64,000 bases of DNA. Origin: Alphaproteobacteria bacterium LSUCC0684 (lineage in GTDB: Bacteria; Pseudomonadota; Alphaproteobacteria; Puniceispirillales; UBA1172). Every line of letters starts with the position of its first letter. Position 1 is the stretch's first letter. Below, piece after piece: positions 46,313 to 55,121 of this stretch. The notes beneath the pieces are model-generated. The model did no database searches, was not told where the DNA came from, and saw only the letters and a list, made by a program, of their open reading frames with translations. The stretch is taken from contig CP166130.1 of assembly GCA_041228335.1 (NCBI GenBank), positions 2,070,638-2,134,637 on the forward strand. The letters are read 5' to 3'. A program made the translations under genes and the position numbers.

Positions 46313-47431
46313 CTACCGCCTTTTATATCGATGCGGAACCAGGGGCAGATCAGCAAGGCGCATCGGCACCATTCTGCCCCGGACATCCGCGTTGATGATA
46401 GTTCCGGGTATTGCCATCTCGCGTTCGACATATCCCATGGCAACCGGCACCTCGAGCGACGGGCTGAACCCGCCGGAGGTAACCGTGCCCACCTTTCGGC
46501 CATCATGGATGAGCGGCGCACCCTCCCGGACGGGCTGGCGCGTCTCCCCGATGAGGCCGACCCGTTTCCGGCCGGGCGGGGTATCGAATTCCGGATTGAC
46601 CACCCCGGCCCCAGGGTAGCCGCCCTCCTGCCGCCGCCGCTTGTTGATGGCAAAGCCGAGATCGGCGGCAACCGGCGTTGTGGTCTCGTCGATATCATGG
46701 CCCCAGAGCGGCAGACCTGCCTCGAGCCTCAGCGAATCCCGCGCCCCGAGACCAGCGGCAGCGACACGTTCATCCGCCATCAGCATATCGGCAAAAGCTT
46801 CCACCGCGGCATCGGGCAGGCCGATCTCAAACCCGTCCTCGCCGGTATAGCCGCTCCGGCACAAGGTCAGGGCATGCCCCTGCCAGTCCGTTTGCATGAA
46901 ATCCATGAAGATCATGCCATCGGTCTCTGGTATCAGCCTGGCCATGACATCCCCCGCCTCAGGCCCTTGCAGGGCCAGCATCGATCTTGCCTTGAGCGGC
47001 TCGAGCGTCACCCCGGCAGGAAGCCGTTCGCGGATCCAGGTCAGATCATGTTCCGCCCTTGCGGCATTGACCACCAGAAAGAAATGATCTTCAGCCCGGC
47101 TGACCATCAGATCATCGAGGATGCCGCCCTTCTCATCAAGGATGACGCTATATCGCGTCCGCCCCGAAGCAAGCGTCCCTGTATCAAGCGGCAGTATAGT
47201 CTCAAGGAAGGTGGCGGCAGCATCGATCCCGGCCCCGGCCCGGATGATTGCCTGCCCCATATGCGAGATATCGAACAGCCCCGCCGACTGGCGGGTGGCG
47301 AGATGTTCAGCCTTGATCCCGTCCTTGTACTGGACAGGCAGCATCCAGCCGGCAAAATCCACCAGCCTGCCACCATGTTTCTGGTGCCAGTCGTGGAGTG
47401 CCGTCCTGCTCGGCTGCAAAGATGCGGTCAT
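46313..47431 (-). CDS. gcvT: Glycine cleavage system T protein (aminomethyltransferase)
   Basis: A 372-residue aminomethyltransferase. Signature segments are FDISHMGQ near residue 55, LALQGPEAGDVMARL, YTGEDGFEIGL and GLGARDSLRLEAGLPLWGHD. It releases ammonia and transfers the methylene group to tetrahydrofolate. A GGGGGA site nine bases before ATG 47431 supports this start over 47452. The gene is directly behind the glycine riboswitch. It is distinct from the DmdA paralogue at 0.6-1.7 kb. Confidence 0.95.
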   Translation of the reverse strand: MTASLQPSRTALHDWHQKHGGRLVDFAGWMLPVQYKDGIKAEHLATRQSAGLFDISHMGQAIIRAGAGIDAAATFLETILPLDTGTLASGRTRYSVILDEKGGILDDLMVSRAEDHFFLVVNAARAEHDLTWIRERLPAGVTLEPLKARSMLALQGPEAGDVMARLIPETDGMIFMDFMQTDWQGHALTLCRSGYTGEDGFEIGLPDAAVEAFADMLMADERVAAAGLGARDSLRLEAGLPLWGHDIDETTTPVAADLGFAINKRRRQEGGYPGAGVVNPEFDTPPGRKRVGLIGETRQPVREGAPLIHDGRKVGTVTSGGFSPSLEVPVAMGYVEREMAIPGTIINADVRGRMVPMRLADLPLVPHRYKRR

Positions 47432-47455
47432 TAGTTTGGTCCCCCAGAACAAACG

Positions 47456-47483
47456 AAATCATTGCATCCCGATGGATGCAATG
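47456..47483 (-). promoter_or_regulatory. Hairpin at the riboswitch expression platform
   Basis: A perfect 10-bp stem CATTGCATCC / GGATGCAATG (47460-47469 and 47474-47483) with a 4-base loop starts right after the second glycine aptamer. It is followed by a moderately T-rich tract before the gcvT ribosome site. It may be a conditional terminator; the interrupted T-run makes this uncertain. Confidence 0.55.
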
Positions 47484-47670
47484 CCCCCTCTGTCGCGGAA
47501 CCTGAGATATTCATCCTGCCGACTGATCGTCGGCGTCGGACTTTCCCCTTCGGTGGACCTTTTCCAGCCTCTTTCCAGAGTGTTCTGATCGACTAGTACG
47601 CTTTGCCTGAGAGTTTCCGGGGCGGTTGCTCCTTCGGCGGTGGCTTTTGCCACTCTCTCCCAGCCGACGC
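47484..47670 (-). promoter_or_regulatory. Tandem glycine riboswitch
   Basis: Reading the minus strand, aptamer 1 has GGGAGAGA, GCCGAAGGAGCAA and ACTCTCAGGCAAAG. Aptamer 2 follows after a short linker, with CACCGAAGGGGAAAG, TATCTCAGGTTCCG and GACAGAGGGGG. These are the glycine-aptamer core blocks, repeated twice. Position directly upstream of gcvT-gcvH-gcvP agrees with activation of glycine cleavage by high glycine. Confidence 0.9.
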
Positions 47671-47760
47671 TGTGAACGGAAATCATCTTATCTCAATTCC
47701 GGTTGACTGCCAAGCGTGATTGATCTGAAATAGTTCAAGATTACGTGAATGAGGTCAGCC

Positions 47761-48558
47761 ATGGCTCTATCTGTGCCGGATGCGGTGGATATCGGGGATC
47801 AGGTTCGCCTGGGCAGCGGTCCTGTGAAATATCGTATCGGGCTTGTTGCGCTTTCGACCGATCACATGATCGAAGTCGATTTCGCCCGCCTTCTGCCCCA
47901 TGAGGATGTCGGGCTTTATGTCAGCCGTGTGGAGTTCATCAATCCCGTGACCGTGGAAAATCTGCGCCGCATGGAGCCGGATATCGCGGCGGCGGCGGCG
48001 CTTATCCTGCCGGGGGAAGATCTCGATGCGCTGTGTTATGGCTGCACGGCGGCGTCAGCCACCATCGGCGATGAAGGCATCGATGCGGCCCTCGACAAGG
48101 GCAAGCCCGGCACGGTCACCACCAATCCTGCCCGCGCCGCGCTGGCCGCGATGCGCGCGCTGAACGTTGAAAAACTCAGCCTGTTGACCCCCTATCCGGC
48201 GGCGGCAAGCCAAGAGGTTGCAACCTATTTTGACCGCCAGGGGGTCCGTATCATAAGTCATCACTGCCTTGGCATCAGCCATGATGTCGACATTGCACGG
48301 GTGGAGAGAGCGGCGCTGATCGAGGCGGCGGTAAATGCCTGCCATCCGGAGGCGGAGGCGATGTTTCTCTCCTGTACCGCCCTGCCGGCGGTCTCGGTCA
48401 TCCCGGCGCTGGAAGATCGCCTTGGCCGCCCCGTCATCTCAAGCAATCAGGCCACCCTGTGGATGGCCCTGCGGCTGGCCGGATGCAGCGCATCTCCGCC
48501 GGCAGGCGGCAGGCTTTTCACCCTTGATCTGGCGGCGGCGGACCAGCGCCTGGCCTGA
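47761..48558 (+). CDS. Asp/Glu racemase-superfamily protein (maleate isomerase / EutA-like)
   Basis: A 265-residue protein with the two cysteines typical of the Asp/Glu racemase fold: CYGCTAASATIG in the first half and FLSCTALPAVSVI in the second. ISSNQATLWMALRLAG near the end fits maleate isomerase, EutA and arylmalonate decarboxylase relatives. A GAGG site six bases before ATG 47761 supports that start over ATG 47749. It is divergent from the gcv operon, and convergent with a DUF3726 gene. Substrate unknown; ectoine-related or maleate chemistry is possible. Confidence 0.75.
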   Translation: MALSVPDAVDIGDQVRLGSGPVKYRIGLVALSTDHMIEVDFARLLPHEDVGLYVSRVEFINPVTVENLRRMEPDIAAAAALILPGEDLDALCYGCTAASATIGDEGIDAALDKGKPGTVTTNPARAALAAMRALNVEKLSLLTPYPAAASQEVATYFDRQGVRIISHHCLGISHDVDIARVERAALIEAAVNACHPEAEAMFLSCTALPAVSVIPALEDRLGRPVISSNQATLWMALRLAGCSASPPAGGRLFTLDLAAADQRLA

Positions 48559-48608
48559 TCTCGGCGACTGCCCCGTGACCTGAATACCTGCGGCTTGAGC
48601 CATAAAAT

Positions 48609-49262
48609 TCACGAATTATCGATATTCCCGGCCCCGGCGCCGCGGGCTCGTTTTTCTTCGGTTTCCGGCACATAGGTTTCCTTGGCGTAGAGGCCGAGCT
48701 GCCGCCAGCAGGCGTCGGGCACCGTGGCGGTCATATCCGGATACGCCCCAAGCCGGGTCAGATCCGGGGGAAATCTCTCTTGCGATGATCCTTCCGCGTC
48801 AATACGCTCAAGGGTATATTCCCCGTCCTGCCAGCCCTCTTTTCGGGCATGAATCTGGTCTGCCACAGCCCACGCCATCAGCGTTCCGCGGCTTGAAATC
48901 TTGAGCCCGATACCCTGTTCTCTTGCCAGGATCGCGATGCTGGCCAGCAGATATCTGGGGGCAATGACACCCCCTGTCCAGCTCGTGCCGGCAGCGGCAA
49001 CCTGTTCGGCCAGAACAAGCCCATAGGCAGGCGCAGGCACGGGGCCCGCCGCGCGGGAGATGGCATTGATATCACCTGCGCATTCTCCATGGCGGAGAAC
49101 CGTTTCGGCCGCGCGGTTGATCGCGCCGAGAAAAGGCAGCCCCATGCCACCGAGCCAGGAGGCCATGATGCCGCCATCGCGGGCAAGCCCCCAGGGCAGG
49201 CCAGCACCGCGCAGGGCCTTTTCGCATTCGGCACGAATTTCGTTTCGGGACAGGCAGATCAT
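48609..49262 (-). CDS. DUF3726-family protein
   Basis: A 217-residue protein starting ICLSRNEIRAECEKALRGAG, the entry segment I associate with DUF3726, followed by WGLARDGGIMASWLGGMGLP. No catalytic motif is seen and no signal peptide is evident. It starts two bases after the stop of the 567-residue gene upstream, so they are almost certainly co-transcribed. Function unknown. Confidence 0.62.
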   Translation of the reverse strand: MICLSRNEIRAECEKALRGAGLPWGLARDGGIMASWLGGMGLPFLGAINRAAETVLRHGECAGDINAISRAAGPVPAPAYGLVLAEQVAAAGTSWTGGVIAPRYLLASIAILAREQGIGLKISSRGTLMAWAVADQIHARKEGWQDGEYTLERIDAEGSSQERFPPDLTRLGAYPDMTATVPDACWRQLGLYAKETYVPETEEKRARGAGAGNIDNS

Positions 49263-49263
49263 G

Positions 49264-50967
49264 TCATCGGTCAGTGCTGATCGTTGCCAGAAGCCAGTTA
49301 TCCGCACCAGCGCCGTTCAGCTCGTCGGCAAGCGGGGCACCCTGAAACAGCGAGATGCGCGTCCACAGATCTGATTTCGGATCGAATTTCGATGCCCCGA
49401 AGAAACTCAGCTTGCAGCGCAGCATGTCGATGGGGCGGGTGGTTGCCGCCACCAGGTTGTCCCTGATCTCGCCATAGGGGGTTTCGGCCGTCTGCATGAC
49501 CCGGCGCAGCATATGCCGGTGCCGGGGGTGACGCATCATGAAAGCGGCGAGGGTCTCGGTCTCGTCAGCGGCCTTAAGATCAGCATCAAGACGCTGGATC
49601 TGATGCGGAATATCGAACGGCATCTCCCTTTCCGCGCCGTCCTCTTCATGGCGCTGCCCAAGACGGGGTTCGAGCTTGGCCTCCGAGACATACCAGAACA
49701 ATGTATCCGCCGCCGCATCATTGAGATCAAGATCAAGCGCCCAGCGGTAATGCGCCTCAAGCGCAGCCCTTGCCGCCGCAACCGTAGCGGTGACCGGCAC
49801 GCTTATATGCTCTTTTGCGCCCATTTCTTCGCCGAGGTCATCGATCATCTCGCCAAAGGGCTCAAGCAGGATCGACACCATCATCTCCTCTGCCTCCACC
49901 GAACAGGACGAAGATACCCGGTCGAACATCTCCTTGAGGGGGAAGTCCCTCTCCGCCCAGGCCGGATCATCCAGCCAGGAGGCGATAGCGGCAAGATCGC
50001 CTTCAAGCTCGGTGATACGCGCTGCCTGAATGGCATCATCGACTCGCCATTGCGCGCAATAGATCTGCGCCCGGGCGAGGTAGCCTGCAATCTCTTCTGC
50101 CTTGCCCGCCTCGAGTTGCGGCAAGCTGAGCACCCGGGCAAGGGCCGTTTCCCGCGCCTGCATCCAGCGATGCAAAAGGGCCTGATGGTTGACAAGAAAC
50201 GGCGCCATGCCAAGTCCGGTGGCGTTGCCGATACCGAAATGGCGGGCCAGGTTTCGCTCAAGGGGAACGGCTTTCTCGCCGCCTCGGTGCCGGGCCAGAT
50301 GATCGATGAGTTCAAGCGAGAAATGACGGATCAGATAGACGGTGAGCATTTCCACCTGAAACGGCCCCGGCATGGCGTCGCTTTCTCTCAGCCGGTCACG
50401 GTCACCGATGCCGAATTTCCCGTTGCCATAGACCGCTGTCGTGCGCATGACATAGCCGATGCTGTTGACCATCGCGGCGTCGGGCTGGCTGCCCCCGGCA
50501 AGACGGCCGACCACATGCTCGAACATGCGGACCGATTTATTGGCGCGGCTCAAGGTGAGCTGTTCGGCGGTCTGGCGGCCGGCTTCCTGGCGTGAGACGG
50601 TCTCGGCCATGCGGCGCATGGCGGCGTCATCCGGCTCCCCTTCGACGAGCGAGAACGTCGCATCCCATTGTTCGGCAATGACCCGGTCGCTCCGCTCATC
50701 ATCGGTGATCGCATGGCTGAACGCGGCGAGGCTGTAGACATGCCGGGGGGCCGTGACGCGAATGACCGCCTGACCGTACCCGTTTTCATCGATCTCCCAG
50801 CGCGGGATATCGACCTTCCAGCTTTCGGCAGCCATCCGCCGCAGCAACTGCCGGGAAAAGGAAAGCCGCATCGGATGAAACGATCCCATGCGCTCAAGCC
50901 GCATGACCTCTGCGGGCGGGCGCATCGGCGTCGGTCCAAACGGATTGTCATGTATCTTGAGCGTCAT
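49264..50967 (-). CDS. Unrecognised 567-residue protein
   Basis: A protein of 567 residues from ATG 50967 (MTLKIHDNPFG), which has a strong AGGGGTAGG upstream; the frame continues to 51273 but would cross the M19 gene. It appears soluble and largely helical, with a compact N-terminal region (SWKVDIPRWEIDENGYGQAVIRV), histidine-rich runs (MMRHPRHRHMLRRVM) and a C-terminal segment naming no known motif. It lies between an M19-like gene and DUF3726. I do not recognise the family. The coherent codon use and ribosome site support a real gene. Confidence 0.7.
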   Translation of the reverse strand: MTLKIHDNPFGPTPMRPPAEVMRLERMGSFHPMRLSFSRQLLRRMAAESWKVDIPRWEIDENGYGQAVIRVTAPRHVYSLAAFSHAITDDERSDRVIAEQWDATFSLVEGEPDDAAMRRMAETVSRQEAGRQTAEQLTLSRANKSVRMFEHVVGRLAGGSQPDAAMVNSIGYVMRTTAVYGNGKFGIGDRDRLRESDAMPGPFQVEMLTVYLIRHFSLELIDHLARHRGGEKAVPLERNLARHFGIGNATGLGMAPFLVNHQALLHRWMQARETALARVLSLPQLEAGKAEEIAGYLARAQIYCAQWRVDDAIQAARITELEGDLAAIASWLDDPAWAERDFPLKEMFDRVSSSCSVEAEEMMVSILLEPFGEMIDDLGEEMGAKEHISVPVTATVAAARAALEAHYRWALDLDLNDAAADTLFWYVSEAKLEPRLGQRHEEDGAEREMPFDIPHQIQRLDADLKAADETETLAAFMMRHPRHRHMLRRVMQTAETPYGEIRDNLVAATTRPIDMLRCKLSFFGASKFDPKSDLWTRISLFQGAPLADELNGAGADNWLLATISTDR

Positions 50968-51010
50968 CGAACCTACCCCTTGCGCAAAAGAAACGGCCTT
51001 GATCTTCACC

Positions 51011-51982
51011 TCATAGAGGGCCAAAGGAACGGCGATAGAATTCGAGCCAGTTGCCGCCGGCAATCTTGGCGACATCATCTGGCGAAAATCCCGCTTTGGC
51101 AAGGCCTTGAAGTATATTCTGCCAGTCCCGGTTGTCGCGGAACCATGCGGGCATCGGGGGGAAGCCTGGATTGCTGGCCGAACCTTCCCCGTAATCAATC
51201 GCTTTCGTCCAGCGGCCGACGCGCATCCACTCAACAACGCTGTCGGGCTGATCCTGGCAGAGATCAGAGCCAAACCCGATCTTGTCCACCCCCATGAGCT
51301 CGGCAGCCTCCGCGATCATGGCGCAGAAATCCTCAAGCCTGCAGTCGCTCCCGTCTTTCAGATGATGCGGGTAAAGCGAAAACCCGAGCATGCCGCCGCT
51401 TTCCGCAAGAGCGTTGAGCACGGTGTCGGATTTGTTGCGCCGCGCAGGGTGGAACCGGCTCGGATTGGCGTGGCTGATGACGATCGGCCGCGCCGAGGTC
51501 TCTATCGCCTCAAGGGTGGAGCGCTCAGCCGAATGCGACATGTCCACCACCATGCCGACGCGATTCATTTCCCTGACCACTTCGCGGCCCATGCGGGTCA
51601 GGCCGGTATCGTCATCTTCATAGCATCCCGTCGCCAGCAGGGACTGGTTGTTGTAGGTCAGTTGCATGAAGCGCAGCCCGAGCCGGTGCAGCACCTCGAC
51701 CAGCCCGATATCATCCTCGATCGGGGACGGGTTCTGGGCGCCGAAAATGACCGCCGTTCGGCCTTCTTTCCTGGCGTTTTCGATATCCTCGGCACTGAAG
51801 GCCTGCACGATCAGATCAGGATAGGCTTCAAAATGCCTGTTCCAGGCCTCGATATTCGTCACCACCTCGCGGAACATCTCATGATAGGCGATGGTGACAT
51901 GCACCGCATCGACGCCGCCCTCGCGCCATTGGCGGAAAATCGTCTCGGACCAGTTGCAGTATTGCAGGCAGTCAATCAGCAT
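51011..51982 (-). CDS. Peptidase M19 (renal dipeptidase)-like protein, altered metal site
   Basis: A 323-residue TIM-barrel protein of the M19 group. VIFGAQNPSPIEDDIGLVE, MVVDMSHSAERSTLEAIE, IVISHANPSRFHP and DKIGFGSDLCQD align with the family and keep the two later metal-binding histidines. However, the N-terminal HxD that supplies two zinc ligands in dipeptidases is replaced: the position reads IDCLQYCNW. Activity may be altered or mono-metallic. It heads a unit of three leftward genes with the 567-residue protein and DUF3726. Confidence 0.8.
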   Translation of the reverse strand: MLIDCLQYCNWSETIFRQWREGGVDAVHVTIAYHEMFREVVTNIEAWNRHFEAYPDLIVQAFSAEDIENARKEGRTAVIFGAQNPSPIEDDIGLVEVLHRLGLRFMQLTYNNQSLLATGCYEDDDTGLTRMGREVVREMNRVGMVVDMSHSAERSTLEAIETSARPIVISHANPSRFHPARRNKSDTVLNALAESGGMLGFSLYPHHLKDGSDCRLEDFCAMIAEAAELMGVDKIGFGSDLCQDQPDSVVEWMRVGRWTKAIDYGEGSASNPGFPPMPAWFRDNRDWQNILQGLAKAGFSPDDVAKIAGGNWLEFYRRSFGPL

Positions 51983-52085
51983 GGCATTTCTCCTTTGAAA
52001 ACCCTAGCGGCTGGAACAGCAATCGGCAATATGCTAGAAAGACGCAGTTTGCATATCAGGATATGCCGCCCGGAAGGAGCCCGCC

Positions 52086-52706
52086 ATGACCGATACAGCC
52101 TTCATCGTGATTGACGTCCAGAATGATTTCTGCCCCGGCGGGGCGCTTGCCGTTGCCGATGGCGATCATGTCGTTCAGCCCATCAACCAGCTGATCGCCC
52201 GCGCCGATCACACGATTCTGACCCAGGACTGGCACCCGCAAGGCCATTCCAGTTTCGCAAGCCAGCATACCGGCCGTGAGGCTTTTACCACGATCGACGC
52301 TTCCTATGGCCCCCAGACCCTGTGGCCGGATCACTGCATCCAGGGATCACCGGGGGCAGAATTTCATCCGGATCTTGAATGGACCCGGGCCGAACTTGTC
52401 ATCCGCAAGGGCTTCCGGCCGGAAATAGACAGTTACTCCGCCTTTTTTGAGAATGATCACCAGACCCCGACAGGGCTTGGCGGATATCTGGCCGAACGTG
52501 GCATAACCCGGGTGGTGATGGCAGGCCTTGCCACCGATTACTGCGTCGCCTATTCCGCCCTTGACGCGGCCAGGCTCGGCCTTGACTGCACCGTTCTGAC
52601 CGATGCCTGCCGGGCGATTGATCTCGGCGGATCGCTCGCGGCCATGACCGCCGCCATGACCGGGGCCGGCATCCGTCTTGCCACCAGCACGGAATTGACC
52701 TTTTAG
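52086..52706 (+). CDS. pncA: Nicotinamidase
   Basis: A 206-residue isochorismatase-fold amidase. The catalytic Asp is in VIDVQNDFCPGGALAV; the metal ligands are in LTQDWHPQGHSSFAS; the nucleophilic Cys is in GLATDYCVAYSALDA. VIRKGFRPEIDSYSAF supplies the Lys of the triad and the PncA-specific stretch. It converts nicotinamide to nicotinate for NAD salvage. The gene starts about 100 bases from the divergent M19-like gene. Confidence 0.93.
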   Translation: MTDTAFIVIDVQNDFCPGGALAVADGDHVVQPINQLIARADHTILTQDWHPQGHSSFASQHTGREAFTTIDASYGPQTLWPDHCIQGSPGAEFHPDLEWTRAELVIRKGFRPEIDSYSAFFENDHQTPTGLGGYLAERGITRVVMAGLATDYCVAYSALDAARLGLDCTVLTDACRAIDLGGSLAAMTAAMTGAGIRLATSTELTF

Positions 52707-52758
52707 CTTTTTTGCCAGCATACTCGACGATAACGATGATTTGCAGCGGAGCGTGGTC

Positions 52759-53880
52759 ATGAGCGGAACAAAGACAGGTCTTAACCCGGCGGCGGTGCTC
52801 GCCATGGTGGGCGACGGGTATTATTCCCAGCGCACGGCAGGGGCCCGCAACGTCATCAACATCGCCCTGCCCATGATCCGCGAGGCACTGGCCGCAACAC
52901 CATACACCCCCCGGCTCAGGCTGGCGGATTTCGGGGCGGCCGATGGCGGCACAAGTCGCGGCATGTGGTCATCCCTGCTGGCCGATCTGCGCAACAGCGG
53001 CGATGACCGCCAGGTTGAGATGCTCTACACCGATCTTGCCTCGAATGATTTTTCCACCCTGTTCCGGATGATGCAGGGTTTCACGGGCGATCCGGCCGAA
53101 GCGTATCAGGCCAATCTTGACAATGTATTCGTCCATGGATGCGGCACCGGGTTTCACCACCAGCTGATGGCCGATGAAAGCCTCAATCTCGGATTTTCCG
53201 CCACCTCCATGCATTACGTCTCCAGCAAGCCCTGCGAGATCGAGGATCACGTCCATATGGTGGGTGCCAGCGCCGCCGAACAGGATGCTTTCCACGCCCA
53301 GGCTGCCCGCGACTGGGAGTCCATCCTGCTGGCCCGGGCCGCCGAGCTTATCCCCGGCGGGCGGTTTATCTGCTTCAATTTCGGGATTGATGAGAACGGC
53401 CATTTCCTCGGTCATACCGGCGGCGTCCATATGTTCAACAATTTTGACAAGCACTGGAAAGCCTTGCGCGACAACGGCACGATCACGGCCGAAGAATATC
53501 GCCGCGCCACCTTCAGCCAGCATTACCGCACCATGGATGAATTCCTTGCACCCTTCAAGGATAAGGGCAGCGCCGTCAGCAAGGCCGGGTTGCGCGTCAA
53601 ATCCTCGAAAAGCATGCTCACTCCCTGCCCTTACCGGCAGGCTTTCGACGCATCAGAAGGCGGGATGTCCGCGCGTGAATACGCCGTCTCGCTGATCCCG
53701 ACCCTGCGCAGCTGGTCCGAGACCGTCTTCACCACTGCGCTCGATCAGCGCCCGCCCGCGGAAGCCATGGCGATTGTCGATGCCTTCTACCAGGCCTATG
53801 AAGATGAGGTTGCGGCCAACCCGGACGGCCATGCGATGGATTACGTCCATCTCGTCTTGGATATCGAAAAAACCGCCTGA
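52759..53880 (+). CDS. SABATH-type SAM-dependent methyltransferase
   Basis: A 373-residue protein. The N-terminal YYSQRTAGARNVI precedes the SAM site ADFGAADGGTSRGMW. GFSATSMHYVSSKP and HAQAARDWESILLARAAELIPGG are the SABATH (Methyltransf_7) hallmarks known from plant carboxyl methyltransferases that make methyl salicylate and methyl jasmonate. A GGAG site seven bases upstream supports ATG 52759 over 52741. It would methylate a small carboxylic acid. Its stop overlaps chrA by one base (TGATG). Natural substrate unknown; bacterial members are little studied. Confidence 0.78.
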   Translation: MSGTKTGLNPAAVLAMVGDGYYSQRTAGARNVINIALPMIREALAATPYTPRLRLADFGAADGGTSRGMWSSLLADLRNSGDDRQVEMLYTDLASNDFSTLFRMMQGFTGDPAEAYQANLDNVFVHGCGTGFHHQLMADESLNLGFSATSMHYVSSKPCEIEDHVHMVGASAAEQDAFHAQAARDWESILLARAAELIPGGRFICFNFGIDENGHFLGHTGGVHMFNNFDKHWKALRDNGTITAEEYRRATFSQHYRTMDEFLAPFKDKGSAVSKAGLRVKSSKSMLTPCPYRQAFDASEGGMSAREYAVSLIPTLRSWSETVFTTALDQRPPAEAMAIVDAFYQAYEDEVAANPDGHAMDYVHLVLDIEKTA

Positions 53881-55121
53881 TGCCTTCGCCTTCGCAGCCA
53901 GATCAACCGCCCCCCGATCATGGCGACGCCCCTGCTGTGACCGCCTGGTCCGTCTTCCGGGTTTTTCTCTATCTTGGCTGCACGTCCTTTGGCGGGCCGG
54001 TGGCGCATCTCGGCTATTTCCGTGCCCTGCTCGTCGAAAAGAAAAGATGGCTCGATGACCGCACCTATGGCGATCTTGTCGCTCTATGCCAGTTTCTGCC
54101 CGGCCCGTCCTCATCCCAGGTGGGGTTTGCCATCGGGCTGATCAAGGCCGGATACCGGGGCGGGCTCGCCGCATGGCTCGGTTTCACCATGCCTTCGGCC
54201 CTGCTGATGGTTCTTTTCGCTTTCAGCCTTGCTGAATATGGCGATATTTTCCCCCCGGCCCTGATTTCCGGACTGAAACTTGTCGCGGTGAGCGTTGTCG
54301 CCCATGCGGTATTGACCATGGGGCGGTCTCTTGCCCCGGACAGGCCGCGCCAGCTGATCGCGCTTGCCGCCATGGCGATCCTCCTGGCTGTTCCGTCGCC
54401 ACTCATGCAGCTTGCGGTGATTGCGGCAGGCGCGCTGGCCGGGGTGGTGATGCTCCCGCGCAGCACCTTCGCAGCCGGACACGGCCGGACAGCCTTTGCC
54501 GGGGGGCTCGCCAGTCTTGCTTTCCTCAGCCTTGCTTTTGGCCTGCTGGCGGCTCTGCCAATGCTCGCGGCACTCGTGGAACATCCCATACTGGCACTTG
54601 CCGACGGGTTCTACCGTGCCGGCGCGCTGGTCTTTGGCGGCGGCCATGTCGTTCTGCCCCTGCTCAAATCGGCGGTGATGGATCCAGGCTGGGTCACGGA
54701 TGCCGAATTTCTGGCCGGTTACGGCGCCGCCCAGGCCATTCCCGGCCCGCTTTTCACGGTCGCGGCCTTTCTTGGCATGATGACCGGCATTGGCCCCGCG
54801 GGGCTTGGCGGGGCGGGGCTGGCGCTGGTGGCGATTTTCCTTGCCAGTTTTCTGATGTTGCTCGGCGTCATGCCCTTCTGGCGGTCCTTGCGGGAACATG
54901 CCCTTGTCCGGCGGGCGCTTGACGGGATCAACGCCGCCGTGGTCGGGCTTCTTCTTGCCGTGCTGATCAACCCGATCATGATGACCGGGATCAGGGGGCC
55001 GGTTGATGTCGCCATCGGGCTTGGCGGGTTTCTGCTGCTGGCCTTCGGGGTGATGCGCCCGATCCTGGTGGTGGGGCTGATCGTGCTGGCATCGCTCGGG
55101 GCTGCGTCTATCCCGCTGTGA
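53880..55121 (+). CDS. chrA: Chromate ion transporter ChrA
   Basis: A 413-residue membrane protein with two homologous CHR domains. The first half has GCTSFGGPVAHLGYF and CQFLPGPSSSQVGFAIG; the second has VFGGGHVVLPLLKSAV and AAQAIPGPLFTVAAFLG. About 12 helices are visible. It exports chromate; some members handle sulfate-like oxyanions. It is coupled to the SABATH methyltransferase gene, an odd pairing, and its last 14 bases overlap the end of the convergent HupE-type gene. Confidence 0.9.
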   Translation: MPSPSQPDQPPPDHGDAPAVTAWSVFRVFLYLGCTSFGGPVAHLGYFRALLVEKKRWLDDRTYGDLVALCQFLPGPSSSQVGFAIGLIKAGYRGGLAAWLGFTMPSALLMVLFAFSLAEYGDIFPPALISGLKLVAVSVVAHAVLTMGRSLAPDRPRQLIALAAMAILLAVPSPLMQLAVIAAGALAGVVMLPRSTFAAGHGRTAFAGGLASLAFLSLAFGLLAALPMLAALVEHPILALADGFYRAGALVFGGGHVVLPLLKSAVMDPGWVTDAEFLAGYGAAQAIPGPLFTVAAFLGMMTGIGPAGLGGAGLALVAIFLASFLMLLGVMPFWRSLREHALVRRALDGINAAVVGLLLAVLINPIMMTGIRGPVDVAIGLGGFLLLAFGVMRPILVVGLIVLASLGAASIPL

